Assembly (NCBI RefSeq): GCF_001625305.1
Contig: NW_017803843.1
Span: forward strand, 3,161,631 to 3,225,630
Origin: Branchiostoma belcheri
Lineage: Eukaryota > Chordata > Leptocardii > Amphioxiformes > Branchiostomatidae
DNA: 64,000 nucleotides
Direction of reading: 5' to 3'
The notes beneath the pieces were generated by a model. It made no database searches. It was given only the letters and a program-made list of their open reading frames with translations, and was not told the origin of the DNA. A program made the translations under genes and the position numbers. The first letter of the stretch is position 1; the number at the start of each line of letters is the position of its first letter. Positions 44,277 through 62,572 of this stretch are shown here, piece by piece.

Positions 44277-47200
44277 CTAAACGTCCACAGACGCCGTTAA
44301 GGAGGTGGACTTGGTGCGGAAGTATCTAAGAAAGCCGGGATTGGGTAGAGCAGGTTTGAGCCTTGGTTCGAACTCGTACTGCTTGAACCTCTCTTCGAAG
44401 TCCTCCAGGTCGTTCCAGTCATCCTCGTCGCTGCTCTGGTCGTACCCAAGCCCGATGCCCTCGTCGCTCGGCACCGACGCGGTGCGCCCGTGTCTTCGGC
44501 AGAACTCTGGGGAAGCGCCGAGGGTGGAGTCTGACGGCTCCGACGGCGGGTACCGACTGTGTACTTCCTCCTCCACCGACCTGTCTCTCACCTGGTGAGA
44601 CTGGTGTGACGTAGACGGCCATTGTCTGTCCACCGGAAGTTCTTCAGGGTTGTCGAAAAACTCACTGTTGTACGGAATGTCTCCCTCATCATCGGAGCTC
44701 GGCACTGGTGTGCCTGTGTCGTCCTCCGTCTCGACCAGCTGAAGCAGACCCAAACCGACACTGCTGCTGGCGCTCTGGCTGTGGTTCCGCTTCCCAAGCC
44801 TGTCAATCAGAGATCGGATCGAAGCCAGAGACCCGGACTTACGCAGGGGGTACTTAGGAGGGGGTGGGAGCAGGACCTCATCAAACCCTGAAGAAAGTCG
44901 TTTTCTCATGGGCCCATCGGTACCCAAACTAGTTGATGTCATGAAACGGGTCGACGTGACATCGCTTTCCGAATATTCCACGTTCGCCTCGTTTATGAAA
45001 ACTTCAGCGGCCTCCGCTGAGACCAGTTCGTCCGAATCGCTCCTACTCCGGGTCATGGTGCTGTACTCCGCGAAGGAGTACGAGGAGCCGAGATGGCTAA
45101 CGTGTTCTATGGTGCTCTGGGGCACGTACTGTCTAGAACACTGTGTGATACCCATTGTTTTGTCCACACCGTTGTTTGTGGCTAACTCCGGTTTTCCATC
45201 CCCGCTGACATCGATGGTTTCGAGCGCGCCCGGGATCGGGTTGGCTTGAGTGAAGACACCCCTGCTGATTGCCGGCACGTACCGCCCGTTCCGCAGCTCC
45301 ATGTAGTCCGGTGGCTGCCACCCGGCACCGACCTCGGTCATCTCCGTCATGCTGCCCGCCGTGTTACTCCGACCGCGCCCGCCAGACGACCCCTGGCAGC
45401 CTCGGCACCAGACCAGACACGGCAGCAGCGCTTTCACGATTCCCTTGAAGTCCTTCCTGAAGCGGTCGCTCATAAGAATGTAGATTAAAGGATTGACGAG
45501 CGAGTTGAGGTACCCCAGGAGGTACAAAATGAGGTACCCGGTGAAGAAGTTGTTACGCGCGAGGACGAAATTACTGGGCTGGGGGTAAATAGGTAGGTGA
45601 TATTGACCATATGCAGGGGAGTCCAGGCCACAACAAAAGCCACCACCACGGCAATCACCATCAGCGTTACCTGGGGAACAGGGAGAACAATAGGGCGGGT
45701 TAGTCACCTGGCGGAGCTTCTTTGAAAAGGAGTCAACAACTGGCACCTTGGAGGAACGACCCAGGAGTGTAATGGATCCTTAAAGAGGGTTACTTTGGGG
45801 GCAACTAGGAGAGGATGGAATTCCTTTTACTGAACCGGTTGGAAGGGAGAAGAACGAGGAAATTATAGCCTGTCTGGTGACAAACAGTGCTGCAAACCTT
45901 CACCTTTGTTTTGGTTTGCGTAATCCTCACCTCCAACCCACCCCCTCTATTCTGTTAAAAAAAATAAATATGCGGCAAAATTCTTACCAGAGAGCAAGAA
46001 AGAAAAACATCATCTTTAAGGAATGTGTAAAAGGGATGTGATTGGGTCCACAGACCAAATGCATGATTTTTTCCTTAGCTAAGACTGGCCCAATGCTGAA
46101 TGCACCAGTTGTCGCCACTAGACTAACAACGCGGGCTGATGGACAATAATTTTCTAGGGGAGTTTGGCCACGATAGAGTTCATTTGCCTGCGCCGGAAAT
46201 ACAATTTCCCATGGCCTATTATTGATTCGATTTTTACCGAATCTTACTATCCATAAGTACGGCCTGATGGAGGCCAGGAAAACAGGATGTGAGTACCGCA
46301 CCTTCCTCCTGTTGATCTCGCTCCTGGTGACCGTTCCGCGGGGCGTGACCGGCTTCTGCAGCTTCATCAGCCGACAGAGCACCAGGCCGCACGTCACGGC
46401 GATGAACAGCATCGGGACGGTGTGCATCACCAGCAGCTACAGGGGAAGGGGATCGAGTCTCTGTGTTAATGCACTGAATAAACCACGAGAACTCTCCCAA
46501 TGGCCGTAACTAGGACTGGCGCTTTGGTCACCTTTGTGCAGGTCAAGTGTACAAAGGAAATCCCTTTGTTTCTTCTTTTTCGGCAAGTACAGTAATGCAG
46601 CGTGATACAACTGTGTCATGCAACTGTGGATCATGGCTTTAAGTTATTGCCTAGGACTACTGCGTTTTCAAGTTAGAAGCAGGTTACATGTAGATGAGAC
46701 AAGAACCTCAACCATGTCGGTCCATATTTGGTGGAGGGGAGGGGATAGTATATGTACTTACCTATAGCTTTAGACAACTACCCTTTATCATATAGATTCT
46801 AGTTATTTTATAACTCTGTTTCACTGTTCTCTTATGTTTGTAATTTAGCCCCCGGGCACGAATTTGCAATAAACTTCGCTATGTACTTACCGTGATGATC
46901 TGTATGGCCATGGCGAACTTCCAGGCCATGTCGGGATCGAACACCAGATAGAAACCGTCCAGACACCTAGCCCGGTGCACCTGCCCCAGGTCGCTGTAGA
47001 AACACGCTTTTCTCACCTGGTGGAGATGATGCACTGTGTCAGTGTACAGTGTAATCCCCAAGCAGATGTATAGCTTTGGCCCTTACCTCAAAGTCTGTAC
47101 GTAGCTGTTTTGTTTGTTCGTCGGTGTTGTTTTTCGTCATCGTCTCAAGCGCGATCAGTGAAGACAAAGTATTACTTGAAAGACAATCAAAATGGCCGGA

Positions 47201-48586
47201 AAGACACACCAATGTCGAATCAGGTTATAATTATGGTTGGAGCGGCGATAGGTTATGGTTATGGTTAGCACTATTACACTGACCTCTGCCGGCACAAGCC
47301 ATGGAGACAGGACCAACACAGGTACCAGCCAGACGGCGATGATGGTGTTCCGGACTCGGTTGACCGGGAAGATCCGGCTGTTGGCTAGGTTACGGATCGG
47401 TTGGACGATGGCGTAAAATCTGGCAGAGGTGACAAAATACAGGACCGTCAAAACTAGCCGTATAGGGGGATCAGGAGGACAATATCCAATTATGAAAAAA
47501 AAAATTAAAAAAGGTTCCTACGAGGCTCGAACTCGTGACCTTCTGCGTGTAAAGCAGACGTGATAACCACTACACCAAGGAACCGGACACGATTGTGCGT
47601 GTAGTGAAGCAGTGAAGTATAGATATCAACCAAACAAACAAGACAAGAAAAGAAAGATCTAGAATTAAAGGAAGCCAGACAAAGGAGTGAAGAATCAAAG
47701 GAACCGTAACAAGAAAAGGAATGCCTTAAGCGAAAGGTAATACCTATGATATCAATGAAGAAACGAAAGAATGAGAACATCAGATTTTTTTCGAAGAATT
47801 AAGGAATGAGAGATCCACATATACGTATAAACATGAGGACTCAACCTTTCTAAGGAGATGGCCACCAAGGTCAAGACGCTGGCCGAGACGCAGACGGGCT
47901 GCATGTAGTTGGCGATGGTGCAGAGGGGCTGGCTGAGCAGGGCGGGGTCGCCGACGTGCGTCACCAGGGTGAGCGGCACCACCACGGCGGACACCAGCAG
48001 GTCCGACACCGCCAGGTTCGCGATGAAGTAGTGCGCGGCGTTGTGCAGCAGGCGGTTCCGCCAGATGGTCCAGCACACGAACGCGTTCCCGCACATCCCC
48101 AGCAGCATCACCACGATGTACACGATGATGAACAGGATCCGCACGCCCTCCACCTGTGTGCGGGGTCATGTTTTCTTTGTAAGGTAGATTAGTCTCACAG
48201 TATCTTTTATATTTAGCGCAAATGAAATACGTTGTACGTTGTGCAGTTGTCATGCAATAAAGTTTGAGACTTACTTTACTTATTTATTTAGAAAGATTTA
48301 TCCGATTGCTTGGTTAAATGTCATGTATCTTGTAATATTTTGGATGTCACAGTCCTTATGACCTCAATGGAAAGTGGCCAGCAGGCCGATATATTTCAAG
48401 AATAAACAATGGCTGAAACAAGCAAACAAATTAACAAACCTGCGTCCAGTCCGCGTGTTCGAATTCCTGGTCGGCCTGACCGCCGCACGGACGCGCTGGA
48501 GCCGGGCTGGCAGAACCATTGCCGCCGAGGAATGGGGATGTGTAAGCCTGGCTCACAGGCGGCAATGCGGAGGACGTCTCGTTCAT
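44277..48586 (-). CDS. Rhodopsin-class (peptide-type) GPCR B, one apparent frameshift
   Basis: Exons on the minus strand: 48586-48440, 48153-47846, 47419-47284, 47016-46891, 46436-46302 and 45670-44277. The ATG at 48586 opens an extracellular N-terminus with NET and NGS sites. Later motifs are GNAFVCW (TM1), NLAVSDLLVS (TM2), PLCTIANY, ERF in place of DRY, and the loop-2 motif RARCLD shared with GPCR A. TM6 is AWTPLHMVNI (Cys replaced by Ala) and TM7 NPLIYILMSDRFRK. In exon 6, TM6 and TM7 are in different frames; one extra C in the C5 run (plus strand G5 at 45591-45595) reconciles them, giving 748 residues. The long tail contains GYDQSSDEDDWNDLEDFEE. It shares two intron positions with GPCR A (within ERF, phase 2, and before TM6, phase 0), so the pair arose by tandem duplication. 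Confidence 0.88.
47512..47584 (-). tRNA. tRNA-Val (UAC), inside an intron of GPCR B
   Basis: On the minus strand the sequence begins GGTTCCTTGGTGTAGTGG and forms a complete cloverleaf. The acceptor GGTTCCT pairs with AGGAACC, the anticodon stem is TCTGC/GCAGA with loop TTTACAC (anticodon UAC), and the T stem ACGAG pairs with CTCGT. It is very close to vertebrate tRNA-Val. The base after the acceptor stem is T, not the A usual for valine tRNAs, and it opens straight into a T run that would terminate RNA polymerase III. It lies in the same direction as the host gene. Confidence 0.95.
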
Positions 48587-50110
48587 GGTTTCCGTCTTGC
48601 GCGGTCGGATTAGCGTGACTGTTGGTGGCTCAGAGATCGAGAGGCCTGACTGCCTGGTATCTTCACATCTGCGCGTTCATGGTGAAATCCAACTGTCGCT
48701 CATGGTTCTCATCAACGGAACGTGTGTCTATCCGCTGGTCATGAGAGTCCTTCCGGCCAGCAGGGCCCTGGGGGAGAAATAGACGTTTCATTAGTAAAGG
48801 TCTCTTGAGGGTTGGGTACAAAGAAATGTACAAGAGATTGACCGAATGCATTAGATCATTTACGGAAGGCCTTGTCTTGCCATGCCGAGTCCTGTCCCAA
48901 AAATTCTGTTAAGTCCTTCATGCAGACTAGTGTACACATTAACGATGGTTGCATCTTTTGGCAAATTATTCACCTTCTTATTCACCTACTTATTTTTTTG
49001 TCAACCCAAGCAGCCCGGTGGAGACTGCCGTCTGATGTTGTTTGCTCTCCGCATATCCTACTCATAAACGGCTCCACATTTATAACGTAGGTCTATTGAC
49101 ATGTGCTTCACGCTCAGATATTGGTGTTTGCTGGTCATATATTTCATGTGAACGTGATAACAAGACTTTTGTGAATTCTGCGTTACGTGAGACACAATCC
49201 GAACACAATCATTCCTAACATATTCATAACGAACGAAAATGGAGCTTCCCTCCCAACACGGACATGTTTTATTTCCTGCTACAGGTAATTTCTGTTTAAT
49301 TGTCGTAAATCCAGAACGGTTGCTGATAATAGTTCCCGGTTATTCTGAATAAATGTTCTCTAATGATATATGGATAAATACATTAATAGCGAACACTTTC
49401 AAACGAATTGCCTTAATTAATACAATGTCTGCGTCGCTCGGGAGAGATGACGTGGTTGTTAGGGCGCGGATGGGAATGTGCACACGTGCTGATGACGTCA
49501 CCGGGGTAACGCCGACATGTCACCGGCTCGCGACCGGCTTATCTCCAAGCAGACGTGCCGCACCGGTTTGTTTCGCGCGTATTTCTACTTTCCTCCAGTG
49601 CGAGAGGACTAGGACCCCAGTCCCCCTAATCACAAGTGGCATAAACATACTCCACAAGCAGATGTTTAGAGGCAAAATCGTGACGTACGTTCTGCTAGCT
49701 GGCCGTTTCTGTTACCGTCTGCCTTATGAGGGACCTCTAAAAACTAGCGATTTCGCCTTCCAACGTGTGCTTAATGACGCTCAATCAAAGGTATTTGTTC
49801 CACAGAACGATGGGAACTCGTCGTTAAAACTTTGGTAATTTCCTCTTCACTACAAACTAAGGGCATAACGGCCAGGACCTATCATCTGCTTGGAGGTTAC
49901 GAACGGGAGACGGACGTTGCGCATTGTAACGTTGTATCGTAAAAACGCAAATATTTGTCACCACAAGTAGAGAGTTTGATCCGAGAATCAACAAAATCCA
50001 GACAGGTGGATTTCGCGCCATAACAAACTCGGAAAAGCGCCCCGAGAGGGCAAGCCTCTGTCACGTCAGCAGTTCGGCATAGGATTAACATGTCGGGCAA
50101 AAACTAAAGC

Positions 50111-50320
50111 CCCTGTCACACATTCACGTCCTGCCCATGACTTTGCCCCCATCGCTGCTTGGTTGAGAGTAGCCTGGAATCAAATCTATTCTAGCTCCAG
50201 TTCGCTCCTCTGATTGCATTAATCAAAATATCAAAATACGTTTTTCCTTTCACGACATTTTGTCAAAATTCTCAAGGTCAAAACTAAAAGTAGTTTTAAC
50301 CTTGAGAATTTTGAAAAATC
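50111..50320. repeat. Dispersed repeat, TGTCACACATTC family, copy 3
   Basis: This copy starts CCCTGTCACACATTCACG and shares ATGACTTTGC with the copies at 10408 and 33203. It ends in a hairpin whose arms are AAAATTCTCAAGGT and its inverse (50263-50315). Confidence 0.6.
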
Positions 50321-52357
50321 GGGTTTGAGGATCTATCGTACTTTCCCACTGTTTTATCATGGCGACATGTCTGGCCAATGCCTGTATGTTACAACGTTAT
50401 CACTCATGGGTTTGACAGTAAATCGACCAGCCTTTTTTACTCACGCCTACGGTTTACGTGTCTTCATAGTCCAGGAGTTTTGGTCGCATGTACCGTTAAC
50501 CTTGAGTACACCGGAGTAGCCGTTTGGCTCCCAATTCTCTGTTCGTTATAGGGTTAGGCAGCAGGGAGAAGGTTAAACGTTGTATTGTATCTGAACAAGA
50601 AAACACTCATCCTCCGCAGTGATCTGAACAGAAATGAACAAAGCTGTTCTCTGTGCTAGTTTTCAAAGAACTCCGCTGTTTCCTTTGGGTGAATAGGACC
50701 TTAGTATGACCTAAATCCAGAGTATAGTTTACAACAACGTCGATAAAAAGGTCTAGTATTTAGCATAGACTAAACTCACCAGTACAACACAATCCCGGGT
50801 GCTTATCCTGTCGGGCACGATACAAATTAATGACGCCTAATCAAAGATATTTGTTCCGTAGTTCCACACAACGACGAGGACCCGTCGTTAAAACTGTGGT
50901 CATTTCCTCATCCGATACAAACGCGACCTGTACACATGTCCTAAACACTACAGGTGTGCTGCGTCTTTACGACGCTGTAATATAGACCTAAGACTGTCTA
51001 CAAGACACTCACCTCGTTTCTTCGTTAGCAGTTTGTTCAAGTCGACGTTATGTGGAGCGTCTCCCAATGACAGTGTCGTTGGCACGGCAAAGTCAGATCC
51101 GTTCGAGGGCCACCTGTTTTACAGACGGCTATCCAAACAGCTAATGCGCTTTCCACTTGTGAGAAACCACGGGCGTCGTGCGACAGGTTTATGACTTGGT
51201 CGTGGATGCGTCGTACAAACGTCGGCTGTCCTGTGTTGGTGGAAAAGTTACTGTAGATCCTTGTCCGTTATATCAAAACCTCACTGAAAATCCTGCTACA
51301 AAAATGGTAAAAAGTGTGTGACCGCACACCTATCCTGTCCGTGCTGGCCGCGGGTGAGTGTATGAGTGGGGAGGGCCGGTTGCCTTGCCTAGAGCCGCGC
51401 GGCCTCTGAGTAGCACGGGAAGGTCCGTCCATCCATCACCATAAACCTGACAAGGCTGTTTGATCTGCCAGGTGATTTCTGAGTGGCGCGGCGATTGGTG
51501 TAAGGAGAGATAGTTTGGGGAGGTAAACATGCTTGCGTTGTGTGCTTGCGGAGTGTATGTGTAGGAATCGCGGCGTTTTCACTTATGACACACAGCGGTC
51601 AGAACGTGGGAGGAGATTCGTGACTTTGGTTAACAAGATTGGAGGTGCATTCTGTCATAGTCATCCCGAAGTCAGGAAATCAGCATTCAGCCTTCTAGAT
51701 CTAATCATCCCCTTAGAAAAAAGAAACTTTCAAGAACCCACCGAACTTATGGAAAAGAGTAGGGTCCATCCCGTTGTGAGTAGATCCGGCCTTACAGCCA
51801 AATCTTACGTAGCTTGTATACTTGAACGAAACCGGTGTGTTGCGCCGTGAGGTGGTTTACTGGACATGAGAAGCAAACATGTCAACTAATCACAATAACG
51901 TAACACCCAGTGTAGATCTTTGTAGGACAGATATCAAACTAACATGCACGATCTGACTACATCTTGCACATGGATCCGGCTAAGGGACTAGGCACATTTG
52001 TCGACTTTGTTTCGGTGTTATGCCTAGATATAGATAGACGAAAGATATCAGACTACAGAGGTACGACCAAAGTGTGACCTCACACATTGAACACCCGAAC
52101 CTGTCACCTCGATGGCCCTAACCTGCACCTGAACCCTGCCTTGACGGTGACGTGATCAGCTGTAGATATTTATGGCTGTGCCGCGGAGTTATCGGCCCCG
52201 CGAGGCTCGGGTAATACTTCCCATAAACAATCCGCACAAAGCGCCGTGACAAGGTTTCCGTGCGACGCCCGAATCAAAAGATACCGGAGCGTTTTTTCTC
52301 GAGTATCATCTAAAGCGCATTAACGATTATGACTTGATACATAAGAATGCTTTCAAG

Positions 52358-52389
52358 GTGTGTGTGTGTGTGTGTGTGTGGGGGGGGGT
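52358..52389. repeat. (GT)n microsatellite with G run
   Basis: An uninterrupted GT tract of 23 bases is followed by nine G residues. Confidence 0.9.
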
Positions 52390-53291
52390 GCACTGCACTT
52401 CACTTTTTAGTCCCTTTTGTTAACGTGTGTAAAAGGATGTTACACCACTGTTGAGTGGTTTGTATATATTGTGTTACGTTGCCACGGTGTTCTTTGCAAA
52501 TCTACAGGAAGGTTCCCTACAAAGACTACCATACAAGTACGCGAACAGGTGGTTTGGTTCGCAGTATACATTAGCCTTGGACCAAACCAGCTCAGTTTCG
52601 AACGCGGACATTTCCCCACACACACATCCACACACACGCACACACACATGGAAATGTAATGTACCTTTCCTTACACTCCCCGTGTTTATTTCCATTGCAT
52701 CTCGTATATTATCATCTAACTAATATTGCTGCGTACATAACATGTATCACCGACCAGATGAGAGACTTTAAAATTCACGACTTCAACGACGAACACGTTT
52801 TAGCGTTCGATTCTAATCACAGACCAATGACTACAATAATGTATCATAATATTTTCATACATGTCATATATGTGACAACACAAACATATACAGGATATTA
52901 TCGCAAAGCTACTAACACCCTTTTCCATTAGAGACTGCGACCTAAGTTTTTACTTTTTGTGTGTGTTGTCTTTTAAATTATTCATGTATTTTAACCATTT
53001 CATTATATTCCAATGATAAAAGAAAAAATCACATAAATTCAAATTTGGTCACTCAACGGTCGCCCTCTGGTGGAAAGACCTCACCCAATAGCCATTACAG
53101 TTGTGCAAAAAGGCCACCACAGCAGGAGTATTAAAACCGGCACTAAAACTGTAACTGTCTTTTCTCTCGTAAGGCGTAGAATATTTCTTGCATCCTCTGA
53201 TTACAGGAAAGACCACAGATATAAGCTAATGAGCATGGGAATGTACTTTTATGTTATCTTACTGTGTTATATTGGTCCAGGATTCTCTGTT

Positions 53292-53417
53292 AAGCCCTGG
53301 TCACATACGACGCACGTAGAGTTGAAAAAACTTCTTCCCCAAACCTACGACGTACCGCGGTATGGTCGAGAGAAAAACATTGTACGAGCGTCGTGTGATG
53401 TATGTGACCGGGACTTC
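53292..53417. mobile_element. Possible small MITE
   Basis: The ends AAGCCCTGGTCACATACGAC and GTGATGTATGTGACCGGGACTT are imperfect inverses. No target duplication is evident. Confidence 0.45.
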
Positions 53418-53971
53418 TCTTCGGAGGTAGCCAGTACGACTTTGGTAAGCTTAGCTAAGCCACACGGTTAGGCACTTTATTAAGTATACATAAAAGCTAC
53501 AAAGAGCGCAGCCCGCCCCAGGACAAGAAATTTCTATCCTCTTGGAAATTTCTACCCGATGGAGACAAATACGATACACTGGGAAAACTTTTACACGAGC
53601 ACGATTATGTTGATCTTAGGTATCTTCAAGAATATGTGTGACCTCGACTTGCTCCTGAACGTCATTTTGCGGCATTTTTATGTTTTGTTTGTTAGTCTTG
53701 AATGTAATTAGATTTATTTTTAACAGACATCTTGCCTTAATCATTTATTTTGTTTGTATTTCAGTTGCTATATTTTCATTGTATTATTTTGCTGAATTTC
53801 TGGGATAATAGTGGATATTGTATCACTAATGGAGATGACTAAAACCAAACCAAAACCAAACGACGTAAAGACGCACAGAAACAGGCCGGAGATGCACGTC
53901 TGCTTGCAGATGAGTTGAAATGTTGAGCTGCACGTTTGTTCCTCCAACCAAAGAGGTTATGCCTAATTACT

Positions 53972-58968
<4,997 letters not shown>

Positions 58969-59336
58969 CTGCGCACGGATGGAAAAACAAAGCATGAAGG
59001 ATGCTCCAACAAGTGACAATAGATGGAAGATAAATGTTAACGCAATGATTATGATTTCTCGCTGCAACTCTTGGCCTGGCCAAATCGAAATGTACGACGA
59101 CCAAGGATGTCTGTCTGGTCGTTGTAAAGTTATTCATTTGTCCACCTTGCAATTGGTTTCATTTTACCATTTATTCATTTGTCCACATCGGTTTCTGTTT
59201 AACAGACGTTCCCGTTTCTGTTACATGTCTTGTATAATTTTTGTTTAATTTTGTTCAGTGTTGCCGATGATAACCACTGTGTACTGTATTTGCTTTGACT
59301 GCCGAAGTCATACAACCGAAGCCATACATTAGAGAC
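58969..59336. other. Intron of the CRMP-like gene
   Basis: This is sequence upstream (minus strand) of the first visible exon. I see no further exon of the family here. Confidence 0.5.
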
Positions 59337-61297
59337 AACACAACACACACAAAAGGTGACAGACGTCTGAATAGATCGTGTCACAGATGAGCGGGCAGAC
59401 AGTTGATAAACCGGACCTTTCATCCCTTCATTTGCATAAGCAGGTGTTCTCTTCCGTCTCGCCCACAGGATTAATCACTAATGCTTCCGTTGCAGCCACA
59501 AAAGCCAGATCTTTGTCTCACAAGTCGCCTCTGAACTACTAGTATTCAGATTTCACAACAAACGTTTGGGCGACATTTTCAAAAGCAGTACACATGTGGC
59601 CTATTGAGGCATATACGCTTCCATCATTTAAGGCCCATAAATAAAAATTTTAAAAATCAACAAAATAAAAGGTAATAAAAATATAGATGGCATTGAAGAG
59701 AGGGGGTGTCTAACCACTTAAAGCAACAAAGACATATGAAATAGTCGATTCAGCCAGCATGCTGTTACCAGGATGAATGGGCGTTAAAAATAGATCTGAG
59801 TCATCAGACTACTTATATAGCTGAACTAATTTTGATCCAAAATAACCCGTAAAGGCGTTTGTCCTTGCGAATGATGTCGGTTCCTCCGAACTCTCCATTC
59901 CGCCTTTTATTCCTAATGATTCATTTGTTCAACAGGAAATGAAAGGAAAGAGAACAAAACCTGACCATTATGCGCAGCTGCGGAAGGAGAAAGCTCCTCT
60001 TTCAGCCAAATGCATCTTAGAGTCAGACGATCAAAAAGCATTTGCGGAAACCGCGATAATAATACACCATAGCCGTATGCCATCGGGCCTAGCCAAAAGT
60101 ATCACGTATCTTGCATGGAAGGCAGTCCAGTCCAGGGAGGCACGAAGAAAGAAGTGCAACTAGAAAGGCCAATATTTGCTTTGGAGCAAATACAGCGATG
60201 GGTTCACCACATTTTACGACATGGCAGGGAAAGAATGAGAAACACAAGGGAAAACAATGATTTACATTGATATAACTATAATATGAAGTAAAATACAACT
60301 AAAACAACAGTTGGATAGCTATTCCCTACTTTATTGGTTAGGATTTTTAATTGCATAATGCAAACTGTTGATTTTCAAAATAAAAAAAAACGTCCATGCC
60401 CCGCATTCCAATGCTGGAGCAGGAAAGCTTGAAAAAAACACTTGAATACAGACATACTGTGAGTATGGAAATGCTCTGTGCAGGTGTTAATCAAGTTAAA
60501 TCCCAACAGCCAATCAGCAAGAAATGCTCTGTGCAGGTGGAAATGCTCTGTGCAGGTGTTAATCAAGTTAAATCCCAACAGCCAATCAGCAAGAAGAATA
60601 GAGGAAAGCTGCATGCCTATTGGTTGATGCCCTGCATTCCATTGTGATGACTCATGCCCAAACGTGGTAAACAAGGCACACTAACGGACAGGTAATACAT
60701 TTGCTATAACACAGCCAAAAAACTCAAATAAAACCATTCTAAAAGCCTGTATCACAATAATTTAAAAAACGCCTAGGGGTATTTGCCCACTGTACCTCCA
60801 TACCAAATTTCAGGACCTTGGGCCCTAAAATGAAGAAGCTGAATCCATTTAAAAAATGGCAGGAGAAGAAGAAGAAGAAGAAGAAACATCAGAAAAAGCA
60901 ATGAGGCTGGGGAAAAGTGGTTGTCAAATCTTCTGTGATGTCCAACGGTCAAAAGTAGACTAAGGGGTAGACAAGATGAGAGATGAGATGAGGTAGATTC
61001 TAATTTTAGAGAAGTTAACCATACGAGTGACCATTGCCTTTTGATATCGTATTACTGAAAGGCCTGTAAATTTCCTGGCAGCCTGTCTTGTTCTGTCTTT
61101 CTCCAGGCGGGATACATTCAGCCGCACCGATCAGCCAGCCAGGCAGCCAAGTGAGAATAAAGGCTGCGCCCAGGGAAGTCTGCCATGGGCTGGTCGCGTT
61201 TGTTCCGTCCCATTCCTACCGAAGCACGGGTCACAGACTCCGTAAAAGGGCCACAAAAAGGCTGAGAACTCGTCATTAAGCTTAACAAATACAACTG
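59337..61297 (+). repeat. Duplicated block, copy A (with extra 742 bp)
   Basis: Apart from the segment 60160-60901, this block matches 61318-62572 almost throughout, with scattered single-base and small indel differences. It ends exactly at the second N gap. An alternative allele placed in tandem by the assembler is the simplest reading; a real tandem duplication is the other. Confidence 0.88.
60160..60901 (+). mobile_element. Insertion present only in copy A
   Basis: Copy B lacks these bases cleanly. GCAA occurs at both borders (60156-60159 and 60898-60901) and would be a short target duplication. The right end is A/G-rich with a (GAA)n tract (60863-60886) after ACCAAATTTCAGGACC, as in tails of some non-LTR retroelements or SINEs. 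The middle carries a 72 bp direct repeat (starts 60467 and 60539). No coding frame is evident. Confidence 0.65.
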
Positions 61298-61317
61298 NNN
61301 NNNNNNNNNNNNNNNNN
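61298..61317. other. Assembly gap (20 N)
   Basis: Twenty undetermined bases separate copies A and B of the duplicated block. Confidence 0.99.
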
Positions 61318-62572
61318 AACACAACACACACACAAAAGGTGACAGACGTCTGAATAGATCGTGTCACAGATGAGCGGGCAGACAGTTGATAAACCGGACC
61401 TTTCATCCCTTCATTTGCATAAGCAGGTGTTCTCTTCCGTCTCATCCACAGGATTCATCACTAATGCTTCCGTTGCAGCCACAAAAGCCAGATCTTTGTC
61501 TCACAAGTCGCCTCTGAACTACTAGTATTCAGATTTCACAACAAACGTTTGGGCGACATTTTCAAAAGCAGTACACATGTGGCCTATTGAGGCATATACG
61601 CTTCCATCATTTAAGGTCCATAAATAAAAATTTAAAAAATCAACAAAATAAAAGGTAATAAAAAATATAGGAGGGATTGAAGAGAGGGGGTGTCTAACCA
61701 CTTAAAGCAACAAAGGCATATAAAATGGATCTATTGTTACTTTTTTTATAAAATAGTCTATTCAGCCAGCATGCTGTTGCCAGGATGATATGAATGGGCG
61801 TTAGAAATAGATCCGAGTCATCAGACTACGATATAGCTGAACTAATTTTGATCCCATGTTGATCCAAAATAACCCGTAAAGGCGTTTGTCCCTGCGAATG
61901 ATGTCGGTTCCTCTGAACTCTCCATTCCGCCTTTTATTCCTAACGATTCATCTGTTCAACAGGAAATGAAAGGAAAGAGAACAAAACCTGATCGTTGTGC
62001 GCAGCTGCGGTAGGAGGAAGCTCCTCTTTCAGCCAAATGCATCTTAGACGATCAAAAAGCATTTGCGGAAACCGCGATAATAATACACAATAGCCGTATG
62101 CCATCGGGCCTAGCCAAAAGTATCACGTATCTTGCATGGAAGGCAGTCCAGGGAGGCACGAAGAAAGAAGTGCAGTGAGGCTGGGGAAAAGTGGTTGTCA
62201 AATCTTCTGTGATGTCCGACGGTCAAAAGTAGACTAAGGGGTAGACAAGATGAGAGATGAGATGAGGTAGATTCTAATTTTAGATAAGTTAACCATACGA
62301 GTGACCATTGCCTTTTGATATCGTATTACTGAAAGGCCTGTAAATTTCCTGGCAGCCTGTCTTGTTCTGTCTTTCTCCAGGCGGGATACATTCAGCCGCA
62401 CCGATCAGCCAGCCAGGCAGCCAAGTGAGAATAAAGGCTGCGCCCAGGGAAGTCTGCCATGGGCTGGTAGCGTTTGTTCCGTCCCATTCCTTCCGAAGCA
62501 CGGGTCACAGACTCCGTAAAAGGGCCACAAAAAGGCTGAGAACTCGTCATTAAGCTTAACAAATACAACTGC
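61318..62572 (+). repeat. Duplicated block, copy B
   Basis: This block starts at the first base after the gap and mirrors 59337-61297 without the 742 bp insertion. It has extra small indels, for example about 35 extra bases near 61725. Confidence 0.88.

Larger units (their letters stand above)
48587..53971. other. Intergenic region, no gene recognised
   Basis: I see no supported exon in these 5.4 kb. The region contains three MITE ends of the CAAGCAGAT type (49551, 49649 and 49883), a dispersed repeat copy (50111-50320) with a hairpin at its end, and a (GT)n run followed by nine G at 52358-52389. It also has a short (CA)n run near 52615 and a small inverted repeat (53292-53417). The GPCR B promoter must be near its left end. 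Confidence 0.5.

Noticed and set aside
49353-49838. 161-residue plus-strand open frame
   Set aside because: It spans a MITE end and shows no domain, no splice support and no composition typical of the genes here.
61088-61279. Small open frame repeated at 62362-62553
   Set aside because: The repetition comes from the duplicated block, not from selection; a splice-like AG and GT frame a short piece, but no product is recognisable.
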